A DNA stretch of 64,000 bases from contig NC_049985.1 in the NCBI RefSeq assembly GCF_000003815.2, positions 7,748,066 through 7,812,065 of the forward strand. Reading direction: 5' to 3'. A program made the position numbers and the translations under genes. The DNA comes from Branchiostoma floridae (lineage: Eukaryota; Chordata; Leptocardii; Amphioxiformes; Branchiostomatidae). Of this stretch, positions 12,562 through 22,482 are shown in pieces (positions within the stretch are counted from its first letter, which is position 1; each line of letters starts with the position of its first letter). A model generated the notes under the pieces. The model saw only the letters and a list, made by a program, of their open reading frames with translations, searched no databases and was not told where the DNA came from.

Positions 12562-14640
12562 AGAGCAACTTTCAAGCTTTGTTGACACTGTTGTTTCCAG
12601 ATGTTTTGCCATGATCTTAAATTTCATTGTCAGCCATATCTTGCACATGTTTTCCTGATGATTTTAATGCCATGTGATTACTGTAGAATTGATTATTTAG
12701 ATGGAAATGGGACCAGGTTTAAGTGGTTGGAACATTATAATGTTATCTCATGAAGTAGGGAAGGGGAAAGTGGGGCGACTGGAAATTTGATCATTTCTGG
12801 TAGGAACGGGCTAGTAGAAAGATATTCTTTGGGGTATATGGAATGTTTATATGAATTAATCGTACAGGCAATATTGTTATGTCAACATAATTATCAACTT
12901 ATGTACAAGTATATTCACTATGATATATTGAAATTTTTTGAGTCATAATGGTAATGAACTATTTTGGAAGTCATATTGTGTGATGTTGGACAAGGCAATT
13001 TTAACCTTGTACCTACAATGGACTCATCCATGTATTTACAGCTGTTTTAGTTACAGTAGAGTTTGATTGGGTAGGAGAAGGGTTAAACAGAATAGGGTGG
13101 AGGGTTATTTTGTATGGATGTGTCTTTAACACAGACAAGCCATCACAGAGCACAGGTCTTGTGCGATGTTTGCCTGACATGGATGTTTTAACAAGCCCAC
13201 CTGCACCTAAGCTTGCCACAGTGTGATGGACATTTTTTTTGTATCGTAGAAGGAAGTGTCAAAACTTGTAGTACAGGTTTTGGGCATGTTTGTATATCTT
13301 GGGACATTTATATATTTTGGGACAATCTTGTTAATGTTGTGCAGTGGAGGACAATAATGATTAAACTTTTAATGTTTCATTACTATTGTGGGATTACAAG
13401 AAGGCCATGAGCGTTAGATAACTTGTTTAACAGACCCACATACTTCCATTTGTTGCGAAATGCTGAAAAATTTCACGTTGACATATTTTCTCCTGTGCTT
13501 ATGAAGTGGTCTGTTTATCAAGTTATTTAGTTGCCATGGCCAAAATTGATTTATGTCTTTATTATGTCAAGGTGCAATACTGTGGGTGTTGGGTTTTGCA
13601 TTGTGTTGTTTATGTATTTTTTAGAAAAAAATGGTAAATGAATTGTGTGGTATCATTTTGCGAATCAATTGATGAATTGTGTGTTTATTATTTTGCAAAT
13701 TAATTGTTATTGTATAATTGTTATTTACATATCAAGGTAAAGGCTCAAAGGGTGGAAGGGAAGGAATGAACCATGAAGGGTTGGTGGGGGTGGCAGACTA
13801 TTTTTTTCTTTTTCCATTATGATGTGAAAATTTATTGGTAATCTGCAATGTTGAAATGCTTTCCTTGCTCTACGTATTATTTCTTTTTCAATATTATGTA
13901 CAAAAGGATTTTTCGACTACAACGTCAAAAAGGTGATGTTATAATTTCATCTCACCCCCAATTCTCCATGGTCCATTCCACAGCAATAATCTATATCTGA
14001 ATTCCTGAAAAGCATAGACGAAAGATGTTGAAGGAATTTGCATGTATTTATGTACACAGAAATGATATATAAGAATGGAATTTTATCATGCACAACAAGT
14101 GCTTCTTATGGTCTGAATGTTATGCATGGGTTCAGGTGCTTGTTGAGTTTTATGTGTTGTTCAGAGCTTGTCCACCTTGCAGTTTGCATAGAAAAATCAG
14201 CACCAGGATGAGGTTGGCTAGAAATCTGTTAGACATTTGTCAAATTAAGATCGTGAAGTTCCAGGTAACTTCTGAGGGGTTCTTCTCTGATTTCACAATT
14301 GAGACTATTTGTCTTCAGGATTGTGACTTTATCAACAGATGGTGATGGGAACAGTTGAGTAATCGCAGTTTCAGCCATGACTGCAGTACCAATTGGCTCT
14401 GCTAGGGGGAGGTAGTGTTAGGTTGGACTGGACCTCAAACAATATGATATTAAAAAAAATATCCTACTGCACTTCCTATGTTTAGACAAGTGTCATCATG
14501 TGGGTTAAATGTGTTGACTAGTTGCCTTAGATGGCATACTCGTGCACGTCACATGCACGCAGAGGTTGATCTTTGTGGGTCGGAGGTTTTATACACTGCA
14601 CTTTTGTACCGGGCCATTCAGGAATAAATTTTTCTACATT
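12562..14640 (+). other. Probable long 3' UTR of N4BP2 (no gene seen)
   Basis: No convincing reading frame lies between the N4BP2 stop and about 14.64 kb, and the DNA is AT-rich. A canonical AATAAA lies at 14623-14628. The last 600 bp (about 14070-14670) are homologous to 17285-17830. Whether the transcript really extends this far is inference. Confidence 0.5.
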
Positions 14641-14670
14641 GCAACTTGCCTCCTTGTATTTCATACAACA
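14070..14670 (+). repeat. Diverged segmental duplication, copy A (N4BP2 3' region)
   Basis: Copy A shares many colinear blocks with 17285-17830, for example TTTAGACAAGTGTCAT, GTGTTGACTAGTTGCCTTAG, ACACTGCACTTTTGTA and CGGGCCATT. The order is the same, with small indels between blocks. The two copies bracket the intronless 15237 gene. Confidence 0.85.
14623..14628 (+). promoter_or_regulatory. Candidate polyadenylation signal AATAAA
   Basis: A canonical AATAAA hexamer lies 2.06 kb after the N4BP2 stop. The equivalent position in the duplicated copy near 17770 reads AATTTAAA, so the canonical signal is lost there. Confidence 0.4.
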
Positions 14671-15099
14671 TCAGTGACTTGTTTCTATTCATACATTTTA
14701 GATAGATTATGACACATGGTGACATTAACTTCTTTTTCCATTGCTCCATTATGAAAAAAAATTCCCCAATGACTTTGTATTCATTATATTAGTACATGAC
14801 CCATTACCAACTGTAGCGTTTTGTTGATTTGGTTTTCCTTCAACTCAGACTTTTTTTATTCCCTTTGTCCACCACAAGTAAACCATGATTTCCCCTTGTA
14901 CACCACTAACTGTTAACCCATGATTTCCTTGGGGTAGTGTGGCATAACGGCAGGGTGTTAAAATCTTCTAACGGTTAAAATTATCAACACAGCAACAGGT
15001 TGTCGTTATGCTGCAATAATCATATCGTTAGATGTCCTCATTGACATGTTAAGCTCGTTCAAGATGTGATACACCCCAAAGTACAATGGTAGAGCCATA

Positions 15100-15204
15100 G
15101 GGGAATTCCAGAAGTGAGCATTACTCATCGGTTTCACAATAGAAACTAGTCTGTCAAAAGGGGAATTCCAGAAGTGAGCATTACTCTTCGGTTTCGCAAT
15201 AAAG
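15100..15204 (+). repeat. 60-bp tandem duplication just upstream of the 15237 gene
   Basis: GGGGAATTCCAGAAGTGAGC followed by ATTACTC-TCGGTTTC-CAATA occurs at 15100-15145 and again at 15160-15204, with only a few differences. It ends 33 bp before the ATG. It is probably a duplicated promoter or 5' UTR segment. Confidence 0.9.
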
Positions 15205-15236
15205 GTACACTACGACAGTTTCTCTCGTCAGAAATA

Positions 15237-16844
15237 ATGGCTACCAGCAGCTCTCGATGTTTCCGATGTAGACAGTGTTTGTCCTGTACGTACTTCACTT
15301 GCTTTGGCGAACCACCGGTTCCCTCCCGGAGGCTGTCGTGCCGTGGAGGCGGCGGGTACTCGATCACCACCTGTTCGTGCCGATGTGAGGAGGAAGTTAC
15401 GTGTACCTGTAAATGCAATGTCGGAAAGGCACACGATGTCCTACAGAAGGTTGCCTCTATCGCCGGGGGTGCTGTTCTTGTTGTTGGTGGCGCTGCCCTG
15501 GCTGTGGGGTCCGGCGGGGTAGCGTGCCCTATACTAGGAGGCATGATAGGAGGTGCTGGACTGAGCTCGACCATCCATGGTGCAGTTAAAGCGGGGAAAG
15601 GGGAGAAAATTAGCGCAAGTGAGTATTTTGTGGACGTCGGTGTCGGCTTTGTAACCGGTGCGGTGGGGAGCGGAGGGGCGGTTGCAACGGAGAAGCTAGC
15701 CGAGAATTTGGCGACTACTGCGGCGAAAGAGCTTTCAGAAAAAGCGCTCGTTAAAGGAGGTACCAACTTTGCAGCTCGCCTTGTAACCGATGCGGTGGAA
15801 CTGGGCGCAGGGACGGTTGTAAGGAAGAATGCTGCACAGAAATTGGCGACCACTGTGGCGAAAAAAGTCACAGAAGAAGCGGTCGTTAAAGGAGGTACCA
15901 AGTTCGCAGTCCATATGGCAGGAGGAGCGGCGTCGTCATTGGCTAGCACTGCGGTACAAGAAGCTGGGACGTGTGTAAAGGGGAAAAAAGACTGGGGAGA
16001 CTACGGAGACGACGATGCAATGTGGGGCAAAGCCGCTGCCTGGGGTGCAGTGGCAGGTTTCGGGTATCATGCCTGGTCTGAAGTCAAAGAGTTGCACGAG
16101 TTGGAAGAGGTGCAATACATCTTGAAAAATCAAGGTGGCTTGAGTGCACGTGATCATCCCCGATGGTCTGAAGTGTCGGAACAGATGAAAGACATCCTGA
16201 AAAATCAAGGTGGCTTGAGTGCACGTGATCATCCCCGATGGTCTCAAGTGCCGCAGCAGATGCAAGACATCTTGAGGAACAAGCAAGACGATGGGAATGA
16301 CGCGTACGGCCCTCACGTTGCATTAAGCGACCAGGACAAGAAACTTTGTACCAAACTGGTCAAAACGACGGGAAAGGCAGCAAGGGCGATACACAGCGAG
16401 TTAAGTGAGACTGATGAACGGACTGGCAATAATTCCATGAGTCACGCTCCTTATTATCGTTCGACCCCAACTGGAAGCCCCACTGCTGCCACGTTCAGCA
16501 CCCCTTCACAACACACACGCTTCATGACCAGTCAGCAACCGGGACCGTACAGTTTCCCGCCAAGCCAGCAGCTGGGACCATACAGTTTCCCGCCAAGCCA
16601 GCAGCTGGAACCATGCAGTTTCCCTCGAAGCCAGCAGCTGGGACCGTGTAGTAGCCCGCGAAGCCAGCAGCTGGGACCATACAATTTCCCGCCAAGCCAG
16701 CAACCGGGACCACCGTCGGGAGTATCCCGCCAAGCCAGCAGCTGGGACCATACAATTTCCCGCCAAGCCAGCAGCTGGAACCACGGAGTATCCCACCAAG
16801 CCAGCAGCTGGGACCATACAGTTTCCCGCCAAGCCAGCAGCTAG
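15237..16844 (+). CDS. Unrecognised Cys-rich, glycine-zipper, tandem-repeat protein (intronless)
   Basis: I do not recognise this protein. The frame is open from 15174, but the first ATG, in the good context AATAATGGCT, is at 15237 and gives 535 residues. Visible parts: a Cys-rich head (residues 1-70, with CxxC and CxC pairs including CSCRC and CTCKC); a hydrophobic Gly/Ala segment VLVVGGAALAVGSGG followed by GGMIGGAG (about 78-110), which looks like a membrane-active glycine zipper; a second Gly-rich segment, GVGFVTGAVGSGGA; two diverged copies of a KLATT-AK-VKGGT unit; two and a third copies of a 25-residue repeat with GGLSARDHPRW; and a C-terminal 11-residue repeat SQQLGPYSFPP. In that last array a 38-nt unit shifts the frame, and the ORF ends at a TAG, while the original repeat frame stays open to 17038. 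The lack of introns contrasts with the neighbouring genes and may indicate retroposition or a young gene. Confidence 0.75.
   Translation: MATSSSRCFRCRQCLSCTYFTCFGEPPVPSRRLSCRGGGGYSITTCSCRCEEEVTCTCKCNVGKAHDVLQKVASIAGGAVLVVGGAALAVGSGGVACPILGGMIGGAGLSSTIHGAVKAGKGEKISASEYFVDVGVGFVTGAVGSGGAVATEKLAENLATTAAKELSEKALVKGGTNFAARLVTDAVELGAGTVVRKNAAQKLATTVAKKVTEEAVVKGGTKFAVHMAGGAASSLASTAVQEAGTCVKGKKDWGDYGDDDAMWGKAAAWGAVAGFGYHAWSEVKELHELEEVQYILKNQGGLSARDHPRWSEVSEQMKDILKNQGGLSARDHPRWSQVPQQMQDILRNKQDDGNDAYGPHVALSDQDKKLCTKLVKTTGKAARAIHSELSETDERTGNNSMSHAPYYRSTPTGSPTAATFSTPSQHTRFMTSQQPGPYSFPPSQQLGPYSFPPSQQLEPCSFPRSQQLGPCSSPRSQQLGPYNFPPSQQPGPPSGVSRQASSWDHTISRQASSWNHGVSHQASSWDHTVSRQASS
16117..16280 (+). repeat. 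75-nt coding tandem repeat
   Basis: About 2.2 units of 25 codons encode ILKNQGGLSARDHPRWS plus a variable tail. The central part of the two complete units is nearly identical at the DNA level, which implies a recent duplication or conversion. Confidence 0.9.
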
Positions 16845-16990
16845 AACCATGCAGTTTCCCGCGAAGCCAGCAGCTGGGACCGTGTAGTAGCCCGCGAAGC
16901 CAGCAGCTGGGTACATGCAGTTTCCCGCCAAGCCAGCAGCTGGGACCATACAGTTTCCCGCCAAGCCAGCAGCTGGAACCATGGAGTAGC
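16530..16990 (+). repeat. 33-nt coding minisatellite, 14 units, with one 38-nt unit
   Basis: The units begin with AGCCAGCAGCTGGGACCA (SQQLGP). Starts fall at 16530, 16563, 16596, 16629, 16662, 16695, 16733, 16766, 16799, 16832, 16865, 16898, 16931 and 16964. The unit at 16695-16732 is 38 nt long and shifts the reading frame by +2. Downstream of it both the shifted frame (to TAG at 16842) and the original repeat frame (to TAA at 17036) are open for some distance. Confidence 0.95.
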
Positions 16991-17038
16991 CCTGCCCTGT
17001 TCGGTCACTCACCTGCTCCATTGAGTTTTCCATCATAA

Positions 17039-18480
17039 AACAATCGATCCGATACCTGGCGTATCTCCCCGGAGTGGCCCCACTGAATTGGCCTCTACGT
17101 CAGTGTCCATCAGTGATCATCAGTGGGATCGCCCTAGCATTGTAGTAGGACAAGCATCAATTAATAACTTGTTGAAGCATGACAAGACTCTGCAACAGTT
17201 AGATGGGCGGAAAAATATGTAAGACTTTTGTTTTCTTCTGTATGAATCCCATGTATTTGTTAGAATACTTTTAGATCTGTATATATAACGTTAGACAGCC
17301 CTCCCAGCTGGATAAGAACGGAGTTCTATCATGCACATCAAGTACTCAGTATACATGTAGTTTGAAAGTTATGCATGAATGGATGATTGTTGAATAGAAT
17401 ATGTGTTATTCATAGGTTAGTAATACATTTTATCTGGAGATTGTCCACCTGACAGTTAGCATGGGAATATCAGCACTAGGATGGGTTGACAACGGTTGTC
17501 AGTTTGAGATAGTGAAGTTTGCGTGAAGACGGTGAACTAGTAGTTCCGATTCTGCTAAAGGGAGGTAGAGATCGTATCTCAAACTATGTAATTTAGTTAT
17601 CCAGCTGCACTTCTTACGTTTAGACAAGTGTCATAACGTGTTGACTAGTTGCCTTAGATGACTTTTAAAAGTATTTCTCCTAACCAGAATATCATGTCAC
17701 TTGCTGTTGATCTTTGTAGGTCAGAGATGAATATGTATACACTGCACTTTTGTATCGGGCCATTTCAGGAATTTAAAAAATGTACATTTATATTGCAATT
17801 TGTCTTGTCATGTATTCCAGTGAAGATGAATCTTGTTAGCACGTATTACTCCTTTAGCTCTGGCCATAACACAAAGCCGTGTAAGAAAAATTGGTTATGA
17901 ATCAATGACAAAGGTACTTCCCCTGATTCGGCAGTAGTCAACAGAATTTCATGTCTTATCGTTTAATCGCTTTTGGGGTGACTGACAAGAAGTGAAAACG
18001 TACATTTAGCAACATTCTAATAACAAAGATACGACAGTGACAAATCAAAAAAGAAATTAAAAAATGCAAAAAGAAGTGCGTACGCGTCACTTCGGTTCAA
18101 ATGGGGCCTCAAATCAGAGTAAAAAAGGCCATTCAAATATCATTTTCAGACTCCAATCATACAGAAGGGAACAGGCAGTCTAATAGATAATATCTGTGCC
18201 ACAATAAATGCGGATTTTGATAATTTTCTACAAGTCATTAAAGGGCCTCCAGTATGATTCCCTAGTACGCCATATTAGCAGCACATAATCTGCATAACGT
18301 TATACCACCTAGTATCGGTCTTACGACCCATGGTTTCGGAAGTGTGCGTCAGAAATATACCTTCCGCATGCCAACGCACAGCAGTGCCTCGTAATATTCA
18401 TCACAAAAATAACGCGGCGAAACAATTGCAAGTACATGTATCATGTATCGTGGGTGATGTCAAATTAACATGTAGACAGA
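17039..18480. other. Gene-poor stretch with the second copy of the duplicated 3' module
   Basis: I see no coding exon here. The segment 17285-17830 is the diverged copy B of 14070-14670; it probably acts as, or derives from, the 3' UTR of the 15237 gene. The rest is unremarkable. Confidence 0.6.
17285..17830 (+). repeat. Diverged segmental duplication, copy B
   Basis: This is homologous and colinear with 14070-14670 (see copy A). The canonical AATAAA of copy A is not conserved. Its position directly downstream of the 15237 gene mirrors the position of copy A downstream of N4BP2. Confidence 0.85.
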
Positions 18481-18487
18481 TGATGCA

Positions 18488-18495
18488 TATATAAA
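18488..18495 (+). promoter_or_regulatory. Candidate TATA box of the TRIM-NHL gene
   Basis: TATATAAA lies 268 bp upstream of the ATG at 18763. It would place a start site near 18520. It is only a motif match and there is no other support. Confidence 0.3.
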
Positions 18496-18795
18496 TGTCT
18501 GGACTGGCAGTCACGAATGCTGGTGCTTACACATCAAGTGTGTGGGAAGCGTTTGTCTTGGGATCGAAACTGGCCAGAGTTCAATATATGCAGCGGTGGA
18601 TTCTAGATCATTCTGTTTCGTTGCGATGCTGAATCAGGGGAAGACCCGTCGTCATACTGACGCTTTAAGGGTTGTGGGGGTTTGATGTTGTTATTTAAAG
18701 TCCCACGGTTTTAAGATTTAAAGGAGAGTGCAACAGTGTGTGTGTCGATTGCTCAGAGAATCATGGATGGCATTTTGAAGCAATCCTTGGAGGAC

Positions 18796-18798
<3 letters not shown>

Positions 18799-18831
<33 letters not shown>
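18799..18831 (-). repeat. Poly(A) tail of the LINE (poly-T on plus)
   Basis: A run of about 33 T immediately follows the left target duplication. A second T/A-rich block (18838-18860) belongs to the LINE 3' UTR. The tract may be unreliable in length. Confidence 0.85.
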
Positions 18832-21800
18832 CCCAGGGTTTTTTTAGAAAAAAAAAAAATACTTTTGCCACCAACAAATTTTCAAACCTCCTTTTGTCCT
18901 GGGGGAATTTTAAAGTCCTGGGAAAATCCACAATAGGTAATGCGCATGGAAGAAGTATCATTGTCTATATAAGAATTTCTCTCATGTACTTATACAGGCT
19001 ATTATGTATAACCAATATACACCACATGGTTGCCACAATTGTCATGGAATAATTATGATACATGTAGATGGTTATCAAAAACAACAAGTAACTTTTAACA
19101 TTCGGGACTTTTTCTTTCATAACAATGTATAGTTTACAGTATGTTATAACACAGTAGATCTAGACTGGACTAGAACTATAGTTTACATACTATGGGTTTA
19201 ACAGTTGTTGTTGCTTTTTATGAGCTTAAAAATTATTATTTAAGTACATAGAAGTAAACATTACAGAACATGAAGTCTGTTTTTGAGTTCACAATTGAAG
19301 ATGTTAGATAAGTTATGGCCTGAAATTGGCCGTGGGCACTTTCTAGAAAAAATCCATGTTTTAAAGATAACCCACTTTGCTATAGATATTATTCGTATTC
19401 TTTTCTTCAGGATATTTTCGTTTATTGGCTGGTTTACCTTTCCCAGTATCATCTCTTCAAAATCAATATAAGGGTTACTGGGGCTAAATGGTACAGAAGT
19501 ATGTACTAAATTCCACAGGTTAGTTAGCCTTTTACATTCCAGGAACATATGTTTATAGTTGTCAACATGACCACTGTCACATAATTTACATACAGGATCA
19601 ATTACTTGACCATCTTCATCTTGTATTCTCCATTTGCTTAATTTCTCACCACATGGTAAAATTTGATGAAGTAGTTTGTAATTAAGCTCTGCTATTTGTG
19701 TTTCTTTACATGAAGTTGTGCCTAGCATTTTCCAAATCTTCTTCCAATTAAGTGAGTATATATCAAAATGTGTCTGCCATTTCTGTTGGCAGTTTGGAAC
19801 TATAAATATTTGTAACATAAGGTTTTGGTATATCACAGAAGTTTTTGGAAAATCTAAGGCTGGTGTTTCTAACGTTTCTCTTTCGATACAACAATTTTTA
19901 CGTATGGCTCTTTTTACAATGAGCAATTCACACATCCAGTTATGTTTCTTGGTAAGTTTTCGGAATACCTCTCTGTCACTTATAAAAGTACCATTTTGTA
20001 AAATATCCTGTATATAAACAAAACCAGAGTTAATCCAATGTGGGTACAAGAGTGTTTTCCCCCCTGATACAATATGCTTGTTTCCCCAGATAATCTGGTT
20101 TGTGTCACAATTGCTTTTAGCTTTGTACCATGCATAGATAACTTGCTTATAAAAGAGGGGTACATTACACAGGTATTTGTCTTCAATGCAACTCATTTGA
20201 AACACAAAATTCAAGTCTATATCTAAGGAAGATAAGTAGTGTAAAGGGATATATCTCCAAGAACCTTTACCATTAAGTAAACGTTTAACCCAAGACGCCA
20301 AGAGAGCATCTTTCACACTATGTATGTCTAGCATTTTTAAACCTCCCTGTTCATAGTTGCCAATGAGAGTTTTCCGTTTAATTTTGTCCTTTTTTCCACT
20401 CCACACAAAGTTAAAAAAGGCAGTATTTAGCTCCTTTAACACTATTGTTGGTGTTGGAAGAATGTTCATTACATATGTTACCTTTGCAGCTGCCAATGCC
20501 TTTACAATGGTTATTTTCCCAAATAAAGTAAGATTCCTTTGGCACCATGTATTGAGAACTGTTTTAACTTGTTTTACCTTGTCATCCCAGTTTAATTTCA
20601 TTAGTTGTTCCTTGCTATGACCAAAATTTACACCAAGTGACTTAATTACAGAAGGCCATTGGATACCTGCTATTTCATCTTTTCTGTGTTTCCATATACC
20701 TAGCCACAGTCCTTTTGTTTTAGCTTTGTTTAAGTTGGGTCCAGCCACATTAGAGAATGAGCTAAGGCACTCAAGTGTTTCATACAGTGAGTCTTCAGTG
20801 GACAAGAAAACAGTGGTATCATCTGCCACCTGGCACATCTTAATTTCTGCTTCGTCTACTGTGACACCTTTGATATTTTGGTTATTTTGTATGCTATAAA
20901 ATAGGATCTCTGCTACAAGAAGAAACAGTAGCGCACTTAATGGGCATCCTTGTCTTATACCCCGCTGCAGTTGTATACTAGCGGCTTTCCAGCCATTGTT
21001 GATGACTGAGGCCAGACAGTCAGAATACATGATCTTTACCCAGTTTACAAAAATTTGGGCCAAAGTTAAATTTCTCTAATACCTTAAACATAAAATTGTG
21101 CTCCACACAATCAAATGCTTTCTCAAAATCTATGAATAGTACAATACCTGTCTTATTTTTGGAGTCACAGAAGTCAATTATATCTTGAATTAATCTAACA
21201 TTTTGTCCTATGAAACGTCCTTTTATGTAAGCACACTGGTCCTTATTTATTAGATCTTTCAGGAGAGGTTTAATTCTATTTGCCATGACAAAAGCAAGTA
21301 TCTTATAATCGGTATTTAAGAGGCTTATAGGTCTCCAATTGCTAAGTGATTCCATGTCTCCATTTTTGTGTATCAATCTTAGTAGGGCCTTTCTGAAGGA
21401 GGGTGGTAGTTTTCCTTCACTGAGTGCATTGCAAATAACAGAGTGCACTAAAACTCCAATTGAAGGCCAGAACAGTTTGTAAAATTCAGGTGAAAGCCCA
21501 TCAGGGCCAGGTGTTTTACCTTGTTTCATGCTTGTTACAGCTTCTTCACACTCATGTAATGTGATTGGTTTGTCACACTCCTGCTTTTCTTGTTCAGATA
21601 GTATGTTTGGAATATTCATAGATCCCAGGAAGTCTTCAATTTTGTCTTCGGGTACCTTTTTAGAGGAGTATAGAGTTTGATAAAAGCTTCTACACTCTTT
21701 TAATATCTCTGCTTGGTCATGTATTTTTTCATTGTCTCTCACTAGCGAGGTTATACAATTTTGACTTTGCTTCTTGTTTTCTAAGCTCAAAAAGTACTTG

Positions 21801-22482
21801 GATGGTCTTTCACCTTCTGCAATATATCTTGCTTTTGCTCTGATTTGTTGACCTTTGGCCTTTTCTAGGAGAATACTCTCCAGCTGCGTCTTAACACATT
21901 CATATTCAGCAAGAGTTTGAGGATTTAAATCCTTATCTATTTTCTCTTGTAGAGTTTCCAATTTATTTGTTGTTTCTTTTTCTAAGGTGTTTCTCTCTTT
22001 AGTTTTAAACTTTGACCATGCTATAGACAGCTCTTTGATCTTCATTTTGCATATTTCCCATATAAGTTCTGGTTTACACTGTTTGAATTCTATTTTGGTA
22101 TCTTCTATAAGCCTTTCTATTTCGTGTTTATAGTTTGGATCGTTTAAAAGATTAACATTTAGTTTCCAGAATCCATTTCCTCTTGGTGTTTCCTTAACAT
22201 GCATATCTATAAACACAGCATTGTGATCACTGCAAATACTGGCATAATGGCCAGCTTCCATAACATCAGTCAAGGTGTTTTCAACCAACCAGTAATCTAG
22301 CCTTCGTGCAGTTGTTTTTCTTCTCCAAGTGAAACTTTTCAGTGTGGGATGCATGTGCCGAAATATATCTTGTAGGTTGAAATGGGCACAAAGGTCCCTT
22401 ACGGCCTGATTTTTGTCAATTGTCGCCAGGGACCCACCAAGAAGGTCCATATTTTGGTCAAGTATGGAGTTGAAATCACCGG
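18799..22482 (-). mobile_element. 5'-truncated Tx1/L1-like LINE inserted in the TRIM gene
   Basis: The minus strand encodes the end of an apurinic-type endonuclease (GDFN at the very 5' junction, RRLDYWL, SDHNAV) and a reverse transcriptase (ADDTTVF catalytic box, GIRQGCPLS, IDFEKAFD). A C-terminal region ends at 19261. Two reading frames (22528-21020, whose first codons are flanking TRIM sequence, and 21063-19261) overlap, so one frameshift lies near 21050 in a short A/T run. The 3' end is marked by about 33 T on the plus strand at 18799, i.e. a poly(A) tail. The flanks GGAGGACGAG(TTT) at 18789-18798 and 22483-22495 are a target-site duplication. The 5' truncation falls within the endonuclease domain. 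The clade call is from motif style only. Confidence 0.9.

Noticed and set aside
15146-15949. 267-codon antisense frame over the 15237 gene
   Set aside because: It mirrors the Gly/Ala-rich plus-strand frame and has Pro/Thr/Ala low complexity. The plus strand has the better start context, repeat phase and domain-like segments.
16530-16990. CRISPR-like array
   Set aside because: The repeats are contiguous, coding and have no unique spacers.
16506-17036. Antisense frames with MVPAAGLAG-type repeats
   Set aside because: They are by-products of the 33-nt repeat array, which has few stops in several frames.
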